Source: Mangrovactinospora gilvigrisea
GTDB taxonomy: Bacteria; Actinomycetota; Actinomycetes; Streptomycetales; Streptomycetaceae
Reading direction: 5' to 3'
Assembly (NCBI RefSeq): GCF_001879105.1
Contig: NZ_MLCF01000132.1
Span: forward strand, 1-42,619
Length of the DNA: 42,619 bases
Part shown: positions 1-6,279 of the stretch, piece by piece
Layout of the letters: every line of letters begins with the position of its first letter
How positions within the stretch are numbered: position 1 is the stretch's first letter
The notes under the pieces: model-generated
Told to the model about the DNA's origin: nothing
Database searches by the model: none
Seen by the model: only the letters and a program-made list of their open reading frames with translations
Program-made: the position numbers and the translations under genes

Positions 1-570
1 GACGGTGCGTCGGCGCGCGGCGCGGGCGCCGGTGGTCGGAATGGCTCCGACGGTCCGTCATCCGACGGTCGTGGCGCGGCGGGCGACTCCGGCGGGAGTT
101 CTGGGGCGTGGCCGGGTGACGGCCGGTCGGGCGGTGACGGTGCGTCGGCGCGCGGCGCGGGCGCCGGTGGTCGGAGCGGTTCCGACGGTCCGTCATCCGA
201 CGGTCGTGGCGCGGGGGGCGGCTCCGGCGGGGCTGCTGGGGCGTGGCCGGGTGATGGCGGGGCGGGCGGTGACGGTGCGTCGGCGCGCGGCGCGGGCGCC
301 GGTGGTCGGAGCGGTTCCGACGGCCGGTCCCCGGACGGTCGCGGCACGCTGCCGCGTGGCGCGGCGGGCGGCCCAGGCGGGAATGCTGGGGCGTGGCCCG
401 GGGACGGTGGCAGGGGCGGTGACGGTTCGTCGGCGCGCGGCGCGGGCGGCAGCGGTTCGAGTGCTTCCGACGGCCCGTCACCGGACGGTCGTGGCGCGGC
501 GGGCGGCCCTGGCGGGAGTTCTGGGGCGTGGTCGGGCGACGGTGGGTCGGCGCGTGGTGCCGGTGGCGGC
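1..570 (+). repeat. 135-bp in-frame tandem repeats inside cvnA
   Basis: Near-identical units start at 1, 136, 271 and 421 with the same opening (GACGGTGCGTCGGCGCGCGG, with one change in the fourth). The period is 135 bp for the first two units and 150 bp for the third, which carries a 5-codon insertion. Degenerate copies follow to about 570. Each unit encodes about 45 residues (DGASARGAGAGGR, then SDGPSSDGRG, then GAWPGDG). Because the period is a multiple of three, copy-number change keeps the frame. Confidence 0.9.
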
Positions 571-1452
571 CGTTCCGACGGGAGCCCGCAGGGTGATGGC
601 GGTCGTTCCGGCGCGGGCGTCGGGGCGTGGCCGGGGCAGGGCGGCACATCGGGCGGTTCCGACGGACTGTCGTCGGACGGCCGCGGCGCGGCGGGCCGCC
701 GTCCCGGAGAGGCGCCGGGCGTTGACGGCGCGTCGGAACAGGCCGCGGGGGCCGGCAGTGGCACGCCGGCGGGTGCTTCCGACGGCCTCGGCGCGACGCC
801 GCATGGTGCGGCGGGCCGCTCCGGGGCGTGGCCGGGCGAGGACGACGGCACGTCGCCTCCGGGTGCGGGCGGTTCCGGCGGCGGGTCGCCGGACCGCCGC
901 GGCACGCAACCCGTGGGCCCCGGCGGAGACCTCGGCTCCGCCTGGCCGGGGCGCGACGGCGACGAGCCCGACGGTGACCCCGGCCGGCCCGCCGGAGGCC
1001 GCGGCGCCGTCGGCGGTGGGACGCCGTGGGTGGTGGGGGGCGGGCTCTCCGCGGAGACGTGGCCGGGGCGGGACGACCCCCTCGCGCCGCCGAAGCAGCG
1101 CGGCGCGCGCCCCTCGTGGGACCTGCGGCCCGCGCACGCCGCACCGCCCGAGAGCCCCGAGGACGGCGGAGACGACGCCGACGACCTGCCCCGCCGCGTC
1201 CGCCGGGCGAGCCTCGCGCCGCAGCTGCTCGCCGACCCCGAGACCGCCGCCGCGGACGACGCGCCCCCCCCGCGCGACCCCGAGGAGGCCCGCGCCACCA
1301 TGACCGCCTTCCGCAGCGGCTGGATCCGAGGGCGCAGGCCCTCACCCCTGACCCCGCTCCCCGACGACCGCACCGCCGCCGCAGAGAACCACGACGACGA
1401 TCGAGACCGCGAGGAGGCCCCGGATGCTCGGGACGACCCATCACCCCGGTGA
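1..1452 (+). CDS. cvnA: CvnA-type sensor histidine kinase, C-terminal tail only (5' truncated by window)
   Basis: The frame is open from the first base and ends at TGA 1450-1452, 29 bases into the next gene. What is visible is a long Gly/Ser/Asp/Arg-rich low-complexity tail, built at first from 45-residue repeats, then a short conserved C-terminus (LPRRVRRASLAPQLL, then DPEEARATMTAFRSGWIRGR). That ending is typical of the nitrate-sensor-like kinases that head actinobacterial conservons. The catalytic HATPase and sensor parts must lie upstream of the window. The order kinase, roadblock, DUF742, GTPase supports the call. Several other frames are also open across the repeats because of GC bias, but only this one carries the recognisable C-terminus. 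The repeat-rich tail is much longer than usual for the family. Confidence 0.8.
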   Translation, partial: DGASARGAGAGGRNGSDGPSSDGRGAAGDSGGSSGAWPGDGRSGGDGASARGAGAGGRSGSDGPSSDGRGAGGGSGGAAGAWPGDGGAGGDGASARGAGAGGRSGSDGRSPDGRGTLPRGAAGGPGGNAGAWPGDGGRGGDGSSARGAGGSGSSASDGPSPDGRGAAGGPGGSSGAWSGDGGSARGAGGGRSDGSPQGDGGRSGAGVGAWPGQGGTSGGSDGLSSDGRGAAGRRPGEAPGVDGASEQAAGAGSGTPAGASDGLGATPHGAAGRSGAWPGEDDGTSPPGAGGSGGGSPDRRGTQPVGPGGDLGSAWPGRDGDEPDGDPGRPAGGRGAVGGGTPWVVGGGLSAETWPGRDDPLAPPKQRGARPSWDLRPAHAAPPESPEDGGDDADDLPRRVRRASLAPQLLADPETAAADDAPPPRDPEEARATMTAFRSGWIRGRRPSPLTPLPDDRTAAAENHDDDRDREEAPDARDDPSPR

Positions 1453-1939
1453 ACTGGACTGGCTTCTGGACGACCTCGTCTCACGGGTCGCCGAGGTCAG
1501 CCATGCCGTGGTGCTCTCCAACGACGGCCTCGCCCTCGGCGCGTCCGCCGGGCTGAGCCGCGAGGACGGCGATCACCTCGCCGCCGTCGCCTCCGGCTTC
1601 CAGAGCCTCGCCAAGGGCGCCGGCCGGCACTTCCACGCCGGTTCCGTGCTGCAGACGATGGTCGAGATGGAGGGCGGCTTCCTCTTCGTCGTCGCCGCGG
1701 GCGAGGGCACCTGCCTCGCCGTCTTCTCCACCGCCGAGGCCGATGTCGGCCTCGTCGCCTACGAGATGGCCCGCCTCGTCAAGCGCGTCGGCGAGCACCT
1801 CTACGCCTCGCCGCGCGCAAGCTCGGGCCCAGGCTCAGGCCCGGGCTCGGGCCCGAGCGGCATCCCGGGCCCGTCCGCGGCCCGCGACGACGATCCCGCC
1901 ACCCGGGCCTCGGCCGGCCGCCCGGCCGGCGGAGGGTGA
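1424..1939 (+). CDS. cvnB: Roadblock/LC7 domain protein of conservon (CvnB)
   Basis: This 171-residue protein has a roadblock/LC7 fold over about residues 5-125, recognisable from the start (GELDWLLDDLVSRVAEVSHAVVLSNDGLALGAS) and the hydrophobic core GGFLFVVAAGEGTCLAVF. Roadblock proteins of this class (MglB relatives) regulate small GTPases, here most likely the CvnD partner encoded downstream. The ATG at 1424 follows GAGGAGG at 1411-1417 and overlaps the kinase stop, so translational coupling is likely. The last 35-40 residues are a Gly/Ser/Pro-rich extension with GPGSGPGSGPSG repeats. The protein is probably cytoplasmic and bound to the membrane kinase complex. Confidence 0.93.
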   Translation: MLGTTHHPGELDWLLDDLVSRVAEVSHAVVLSNDGLALGASAGLSREDGDHLAAVASGFQSLAKGAGRHFHAGSVLQTMVEMEGGFLFVVAAGEGTCLAVFSTAEADVGLVAYEMARLVKRVGEHLYASPRASSGPGSGPGSGPSGIPGPSAARDDDPATRASAGRPAGGG

Positions 1940-1948
1940 TGCCCCGTC

Positions 1949-2323
1949 ATGTCGGACGCGTTCCACCTCTGGTACGACGACGAGGCGGGCCCGGTGGTCC
2001 GCCCGTACGCCATGACCGGCGGCCGCACCCAGGCGGCCGGTCCGGATTTCGACCTGATCGCCCTCGTGGTCGCGGACAGCGCGCCCGAGGACGATCCGAC
2101 CCTTCCCCACGGCCATGCGGCGGTCCTGGAGGTGCTCCAGGAGGAGCCCCTGTCCGTCGCCGAGATCGCGGCCGAGCTGGACCTTCCGGTCGGGGTGGTC
2201 CGTGTGCTGCTGGGCGACCTGCTGGACGCCGCGCACATCCGGGTGAGCAGGCCCGTGCCGCCCTCCCGGCTGCCCGACGAGCGAGTTCTCCGAGAGGTGA
2301 TCGATGGACTCCGTGCGCTCTGA
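1949..2323 (+). CDS. cvnC: DUF742 protein of conservon (CvnC)
   Basis: This 124-residue protein matches DUF742. It opens with a short segment containing RPYAMTGGRT, and its second half is a winged-helix-like domain (HGHAAVLEVLQEEPLSVAEIAAELDLPVGVVRVLLGDLLDAAHI reads as helix-turn-helix). The C-terminus (LREVIDGLRAL) is also typical. In conservons this protein works with the kinase, roadblock and GTPase partners, and its exact biochemical role is not settled. The start lies 9 bases after the cvnB stop, with GGAGGG at 1931-1936 as the likely ribosome site. The 3' end overlaps cvnD by 20 bases. Confidence 0.93.
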   Translation: MSDAFHLWYDDEAGPVVRPYAMTGGRTQAAGPDFDLIALVVADSAPEDDPTLPHGHAAVLEVLQEEPLSVAEIAAELDLPVGVVRVLLGDLLDAAHIRVSRPVPPSRLPDERVLREVIDGLRAL

Positions 2324-2912
2324 CCGCGACCGCCGGGAGCGGCGGCTCGACCCCGGCCTGGCGCTGAAGATCCTTGTCGCGGGCGGATTCGGGGTGGGCA
2401 AGACCACCCTGGTCGGCTCGGTGAGCGAGATCCGCCCGCTGCGCACCGAGGAGCGGCTCACCGAGGCCGGGGTGGGGGTGGACGACATCGGCGGCGTGGA
2501 GGCGAAGACCACCACCACGGTGGCGATGGACTTCGGGCGGATCACCATCCGGGAGAACCTCTCGCTCTACCTGTTCGGCACCCCCGGGCAGGACCGTTTC
2601 TGGTTCCTCTGGGACGAGCTGGCGTCCGGCGCGCTGGGCGCCGTCGTCCTGGTTGACACCCGGCGCCTGCAGGACTGCTTCCCGGCGGTGGACTTCTTCG
2701 AGCACCGCCGGCTGCCGTTCATGGTGGCCGTCAACTGCTTCCCCGGCGCGCGGGTCTACTCCCCGGACGACGTCCGGTCCGCTCTCGATCTGGACGGCGA
2801 CATCCCGGTGGTGCTGTGCGACGCGCGGGAGCGCGAATCGGGGAAGGAGGTGCTGGTGGCGCTGGTGGAGCACGCACGGCGGATGCACCTGGCGCTGCGC
2901 GCGCCCGGGTGA
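2304..2912 (+). CDS. cvnD: Conservon GTP-binding protein (CvnD)
   Basis: A 202-residue Ras-like small GTPase of the MglA-related actinobacterial type. The P-loop is GGFGVGKTT (about residues 27-35), the switch region carries TTTTVAMDFGRI, and the G3 position reads FGTPGQDRF, the usual form in this family. The G4 motif is NCFP rather than NKxD, also usual for CvnD proteins. It completes the conserved cvnA-B-C-D order and is presumably controlled by CvnB. It overlaps cvnC by 20 bases. Conservons are linked in Streptomyces to development and antibiotic control, but the specific output of this copy cannot be told. Confidence 0.94.
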   Translation: MDSVRSDRDRRERRLDPGLALKILVAGGFGVGKTTLVGSVSEIRPLRTEERLTEAGVGVDDIGGVEAKTTTTVAMDFGRITIRENLSLYLFGTPGQDRFWFLWDELASGALGAVVLVDTRRLQDCFPAVDFFEHRRLPFMVAVNCFPGARVYSPDDVRSALDLDGDIPVVLCDARERESGKEVLVALVEHARRMHLALRAPG

Positions 2913-2922
2913 CGGCCCGGAG

Positions 2923-2959
2923 CGGGTCCGTCGACCCGGGGAAACCCCGAGTTTTCCCC
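2923..2959 (+). terminator. Hairpin pair after the conservon
   Basis: Two consecutive hairpins follow the cvnD stop. The first has 6-bp arms at 2923-2928 and 2933-2938 (CGGGTC/GACCCG). The second has 7-bp arms at 2938-2944 and 2953-2959 (GGGGAAA/TTTCCCC). There is no clear T-run, as is common for Streptomyces terminators. Confidence 0.55.
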
Positions 2960-2990
2960 CAGGTGGCCCCGGACTGTGCCCGCCGAACCT

Positions 2991-3025
2991 GTTCCCGGGA
3001 ACCTGAGCGGGGTTACCTTCGTATT
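2991..3025 (+). promoter_or_regulatory. ECF-sigma-like promoter and 12-bp palindrome upstream of small membrane protein
   Basis: A perfect palindrome GTTCCCGGGAAC lies at 2991-3002. Its right half also forms a GGGAAC -35-like box, which is followed after 17 bases by CGTATT at 3020-3025. The GGAAC/CGT arrangement resembles promoters of envelope-stress ECF sigma factors. The box is 65-90 bases before the next start codon. This is a candidate only. Confidence 0.35.
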
Positions 3026-3089
3026 GAGGGGCAGATCCCCCCGGAGCCCTGACACTGCGGCCGCTCGCCGCGGATGGAGGACGACAGAC

Positions 3090-3269
3090 ATGTCGAGGAG
3101 CACGAAGATTGTCATTGGCGGCGCGGTGGTGGTGCTCGGCGCCGGGTTCTTCGTCAGCTGGTGGCTGGCCTTCGCGCTGATCCTGGTCCCGGTCGTCGGC
3201 TACATGGCGCTGGACAAGTCGCAGCGGCGCCGGCTGAACCGGATCACCCGCAAGGAGCTGGACCGCTAG
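3090..3269 (+). CDS. Small single-TM membrane protein (59 aa)
   Basis: A 59-residue protein: a short basic N-terminus (MSRSTK), one long hydrophobic stretch at about residues 7-41 (IVIGGAVVVLGAG, then WWLAFALILVPVVGYMAL) that could make one or two membrane spans, and a strongly basic tail (KSQRRRLNRITRKELDR). ATG 3090 is preceded by GGAGGACGACAG, a good ribosome site. In-frame GTG codons upstream would add residues of poor character, so they were not chosen. The family and function are not recognised. It is followed by a strong terminator, so it is probably monocistronic. Confidence 0.75.
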   Translation: MSRSTKIVIGGAVVVLGAGFFVSWWLAFALILVPVVGYMALDKSQRRRLNRITRKELDR

Positions 3270-3300
3270 CGCGCACCGCCCAGGCAGAGGAAGCGAACAC

Positions 3301-3337
3301 GGCACCCCGTCCGATCCGACCGATCGGGCGGGGTGCC
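3301..3337 (+). terminator. Strong hairpin terminator
   Basis: A 16-bp inverted repeat (3301-3316 and 3322-3337) with a 5-base loop. The arms are GGCACCCCGTCCGATC and GATCGGGCGGGGTGCC, complementary apart from one G-U pair. It lies 31 bases after the stop of the small membrane protein. Confidence 0.85.
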
Positions 3338-3430
3338 GCTGCGCATGGCGGGCATGAGGACACATGAAGGCATACGGGCGTGCGGTTACGGGCGAATCGG
3401 TGGTGCGGCGGTAGGGGAGCGGTACAGGAT

Positions 3431-4681
3431 GTGAACGTGGACGGGGCAGAGGTTCAGACAACTGCCGGGGACGGCGCCGGCTCCGGGGAACCGGGGGGCG
3501 CCGTCGCCGTCGAGCGCGCCGCGGGCGCCGCCGAGGCGGCGCTGGAGCGCGCCTCCGGGCTGCGCAACGCGGGGCGGACGGCCGAGGCGGTCCGCGTCTA
3601 CGGGCAGGCCCTGGAGGACGGCGCGCGGGCCGGTTCCGCGATGCTGCAGGCGGACGCCTACCTCGGCCTGGGCGACTGCGCGTTGGACCGGGGCGATCTG
3701 GAGCGGCTGCTGTCCTGCTGCGCCAAGGCCGAGCGGCTGCTGGCCGACCAGGACCTGCCGGTCCGGGCGCCCGCGCTGCGCGGGCGGGCGCTGGCCCATC
3801 TGCAGACCAGGGATCTGCGCTACGGCTGCCATCTGCTGGAGCAGGCCGTCGACGAGCTGCACGCCCACGAGGCCCCGGAGGACGCCGCGGAGGCGGGGGC
3901 GGCGGGGCCCGGCGCAGCGGGCGAGGACGGCGGGGCGGCGACGGCGCGCGCCCTGGTGCTGCTGTACGCCACGCTGATCTCGCCCTACGTCGACCTGGGG
4001 GAGCGGGAGCGGGCGGCGCGGGCCGCCGAGGTGGCCGAGACGCTGCTGCCGCGCACCCGCGATCCGCAGGTGCGGGCGTATCTGCGCCGGCAGGCGGCGC
4101 GCTGGCTGACCACCGAGGGCCGCTTCGGGGACGCGCTGGAGGCGCTCGCCGAGGCGGAGGCGGCCTACCGCCGGCAGGGCATCAGGATCGAGGTGGCGCA
4201 GTCCCGTTGGGCGCGCGGCTATGTGCTGGCCCAGCAGGGCGCGCTGGAGGAGGCGGAGCGGGAGCTGACGGCGGCCCGCGACGAGCTGCGCGAGGTGGGC
4301 TCCCAACTGATCACCATGCAGGTCGAGGTGGAGCTGGCGGACGTCTGGCGGCGGCGCGGCAAGTCGGTGGAGGCGGCGGCGCTGCTGGGGCGGATGCTGC
4401 GGGAGCTGCGCGGCGACCACGGGGCGGTGCACGCGGCGGCGGCGCACCATCTGCTCGGGGTGATCCTGGAGGGCAGCGATCCGGGGGCGGCGGAGCGGCA
4501 CTACCGGGCGGCGCTGGTGCTGCGCCACCAGTCGCGGCTGGCCGGGGACCTGGCGGTCACCTGCCGCCGGCTCGGCGACCTGCTGCACCGCATCGGCCGC
4601 ACCCCGGAGGCGGTGGACGTCTACCGGTTCGGCCTCTCGGGCCTCTCCGGCCCGGGGACGACGACGCTCGGCGACTCCTGA
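3431..4681 (+). CDS. Tetratricopeptide-repeat protein
   Basis: A 416-residue, Ala/Arg/Glu-rich, all-helical protein with many TPR-like helix pairs (GLRNAGRTAEAVRVYGQAL, then YLGLGDCALDRGDLERLL, and near the end GDLLHRIGRTPEAVDVYR). There is no signal peptide or membrane segment, so it should be cytoplasmic and act in protein binding. GTG 3431 was chosen because AGGGGAG at about 3412-3418 sits at a workable distance. The in-frame start at 3380 would add a 17-residue Arg-rich segment. No catalytic or DNA-binding domain is seen, and the partner is unknown. The gene ends in a convergent terminator facing the next gene. Confidence 0.85.
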   Translation: MNVDGAEVQTTAGDGAGSGEPGGAVAVERAAGAAEAALERASGLRNAGRTAEAVRVYGQALEDGARAGSAMLQADAYLGLGDCALDRGDLERLLSCCAKAERLLADQDLPVRAPALRGRALAHLQTRDLRYGCHLLEQAVDELHAHEAPEDAAEAGAAGPGAAGEDGGAATARALVLLYATLISPYVDLGERERAARAAEVAETLLPRTRDPQVRAYLRRQAARWLTTEGRFGDALEALAEAEAAYRRQGIRIEVAQSRWARGYVLAQQGALEEAERELTAARDELREVGSQLITMQVEVELADVWRRRGKSVEAAALLGRMLRELRGDHGAVHAAAAHHLLGVILEGSDPGAAERHYRAALVLRHQSRLAGDLAVTCRRLGDLLHRIGRTPEAVDVYRFGLSGLSGPGTTTLGDS

Positions 4682-4701
4682 CGGCGGCAGCGCATGAGGA
4701 A

Positions 4702-4727
4702 GCCGCCGCACCGAGCGGTGCGGCGGC
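4702..4727. terminator. Bidirectional terminator between convergent genes
   Basis: An 11-bp perfect inverted repeat: GCCGCCGCACC at 4702-4712 and GGTGCGGCGGC at 4717-4727, with loop GAGC. It lies between the TPR gene and the convergent membrane-protein gene. Confidence 0.8.
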
Positions 4728-4751
4728 CGCGTTGCGGGTGCCGAGCGGGCG

Positions 4752-5489
4752 TCAGCCCGTCGAGGACGACTTGATCTTGGGCAGGTGGGTGAAGACGTCG
4801 AAGTAGAGCAGGCCGGAGGCGAGCAGCCCGATGAGCCCGAGGATGAGGCCGGCCCAGGCGAGGGCGCGGACCCACGGCGCGGGGCGGAAGTACCCGCCGC
4901 CCAGCCCGGACTTGAGCAGCACCACGGCGGTGATGACGACGGCGACGGCGGCGGTGATGCCGTTCCACATCGCCATGATGTGCCAGGGGTGGCCGTAGAT
5001 CGCCTCGACCTGGGCGCTGGTGCTGGAGCTGGAGCCGAGCCCGGCCTGCCCGACGAGCTTGGAGCGGTCCTCCATCAGGGAGCCGATCCAGGTGCCCGAG
5101 ATGGAGGCGAAGCCGAGCGCGCCGCCGACCATGGCGGCGACCGCGGAGGGGATGCCGCGGGTGCGGACGGTGGGCACCGACTCGACGAGGCCCTCGGCCT
5201 TGCGGACGGCGTAGATGCTCGGGGGCTCGAGGTCCTCCTCGTCCTCCTCGTCCTCCTCCTCCTCCGCCTCGTCCGCCTCGTCCGCCGCGTCGGTCTCGTC
5301 CTCGGCCCTGGTGCCGGCCTCGTCGTCCGTCGCGGTGTCGTCCCGGTCGTCGCCCGCCTCGGCCTCGACCGCCTTCGAGGACTCGTCCTCGGCCGTGTCC
5401 TTCTCGGCGGACGGGTCGGTCTTCGCAGCCTCCTCCGCGGTGTCGCCCGGGGCGGCGGCGTCCTTCTCGTCGCTGTCGATGGGTGCCAT
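4752..5489 (-). CDS. Membrane protein with long acidic N-terminus
   Basis: A 245-residue protein. Residues 1 to about 95 are extremely acidic (runs of Glu/Asp such as EEEEDEEDEEDLEPP) and probably disordered. Three hydrophobic spans follow (around GIPSAVAAMVGGALGFASISG, AAVAVVITAVVLL and ALAWAGLILGLIGLLASGLLYF). The loop between the first two carries SLMEDRSKLVGQAGLGSSSSTSAQVEAIYGHPWH. The ATG at 5487-5489 is the first good start before the conserved-looking part. I do not recognise a characterised family. The long Asp/Glu segment could bind cations or basic proteins, but that is a guess. Confidence 0.8.
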   Translation of the reverse strand: MAPIDSDEKDAAAPGDTAEEAAKTDPSAEKDTAEDESSKAVEAEAGDDRDDTATDDEAGTRAEDETDAADEADEAEEEEDEEDEEDLEPPSIYAVRKAEGLVESVPTVRTRGIPSAVAAMVGGALGFASISGTWIGSLMEDRSKLVGQAGLGSSSSTSAQVEAIYGHPWHIMAMWNGITAAVAVVITAVVLLKSGLGGGYFRPAPWVRALAWAGLILGLIGLLASGLLYFDVFTHLPKIKSSSTG

Positions 5490-5613
5490 GGGGCGGAGCC
5501 TAGGGGCCGAATCTGAGGATGAGATGAATACGGTGCGGTCCGTGATGAAGACGTGACGGATGTTGTCGAAAGATAAGGACGGCCCTTGCGGCGTACGGGT
5601 GTTGACGAGGCCG

Positions 5614-5642
5614 TTGACGCTGTAACAACAGGTATGTACAGT
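5614..5642 (+). promoter_or_regulatory. Promoter giving a leaderless transcript, overlapped by an inverted repeat
   Basis: TTGACG at 5614-5619, a 17-base spacer and TACAGT at 5637-5642 form a good sigma-70-type promoter. The expected start point falls on or next to the ATG at 5649, implying a leaderless mRNA. An imperfect dyad (CTGTA at 5620-5624, TACAG at 5637-5641) covers the spacer and -10 box and could be an operator. Confidence 0.5.
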
Positions 5643-5648
5643 CGCCGC

Positions 5649-6245
5649 ATGTATGCGATGCAGTACGAGATCACGCTGCCGGCCGACTACTCCATGGACG
5701 TCATCCGCAAGCGGGTCGCCGAACGCGGGCATCTGACCGACGGGTTCGAGGGCCTCGGCCTCAAGGCCTACCTGGTGCGCGAGCGCGGCGCGGACGGCTC
5801 GCCGGTCAACCAGTACGCGCCGTTCTACCTGTGGGACGACACCGGCGGGATGAACCGCTTCCTGTGGGGCGGCGGCGGATTCGACGGCATCGTCGCCTCC
5901 TTCGGGCGCCCCGAGGTGCGGCACTGGACGGGCGTCGCCTTCCGCACCGGCCCCGACGCGGCGGGCGAGCCGCGCGCCGCGGTCCGCCGCACGGTGCGGC
6001 TGCCCGCCGGCGCCGACCCGGCCGGCGTCGTCCCCGCGGCGGCCGAGGCCCTGGAGGAGCGGGCCCGCCGCGCCGGCGTCCACTCCACCGCGCTGGCCGT
6101 CGACCCCACCCGCTGGGAGCTGGTGGAGTTCACCCTGCACACCGACGAGCCCGCCGCCCCGACCGATCCGGACACCGCGCTCTACCGGGTGCTGCACCTG
6201 TCCCGGCCGCACTTCGCCGAACTACCGCTCGGCCGCCAGTGGTAG
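5649..6245 (+). CDS. DUF4865 family protein
   Basis: A 198-residue soluble protein. The start MYAMQYEITLPADYSMDVIRKRV is the typical N-terminus of DUF4865 proteins, and the middle (YAPFYLWDDTGGMNRFLWGGGGFDGI) is also conserved in the family. The expected promoter start point coincides with ATG 5649; the internal ATG at 5658 is an alternative. The biochemical function of DUF4865 is unknown. Members often sit near transcription regulators or oxidoreductases, but here the neighbours are a membrane protein and a glycosidase and give no hint. There is no signal peptide, so it is probably cytoplasmic. Confidence 0.88.
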   Translation: MYAMQYEITLPADYSMDVIRKRVAERGHLTDGFEGLGLKAYLVRERGADGSPVNQYAPFYLWDDTGGMNRFLWGGGGFDGIVASFGRPEVRHWTGVAFRTGPDAAGEPRAAVRRTVRLPAGADPAGVVPAAAEALEERARRAGVHSTALAVDPTRWELVEFTLHTDEPAAPTDPDTALYRVLHLSRPHFAELPLGRQW

Positions 6246-6279
6246 CGGGCCCAGCAGGCAGCGGACGAGGCGCCCGCCG

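Noticed and set aside
1..570. Tandem repeats considered as a CRISPR array or satellite
   Set aside because: Units are contiguous, in-frame and coding, with no spacers.
478..1137. Open frames in other registers over the cvnA repeats
   Set aside because: Only the frame ending at 1452 has the conserved kinase C-terminus and the correct conservon order.
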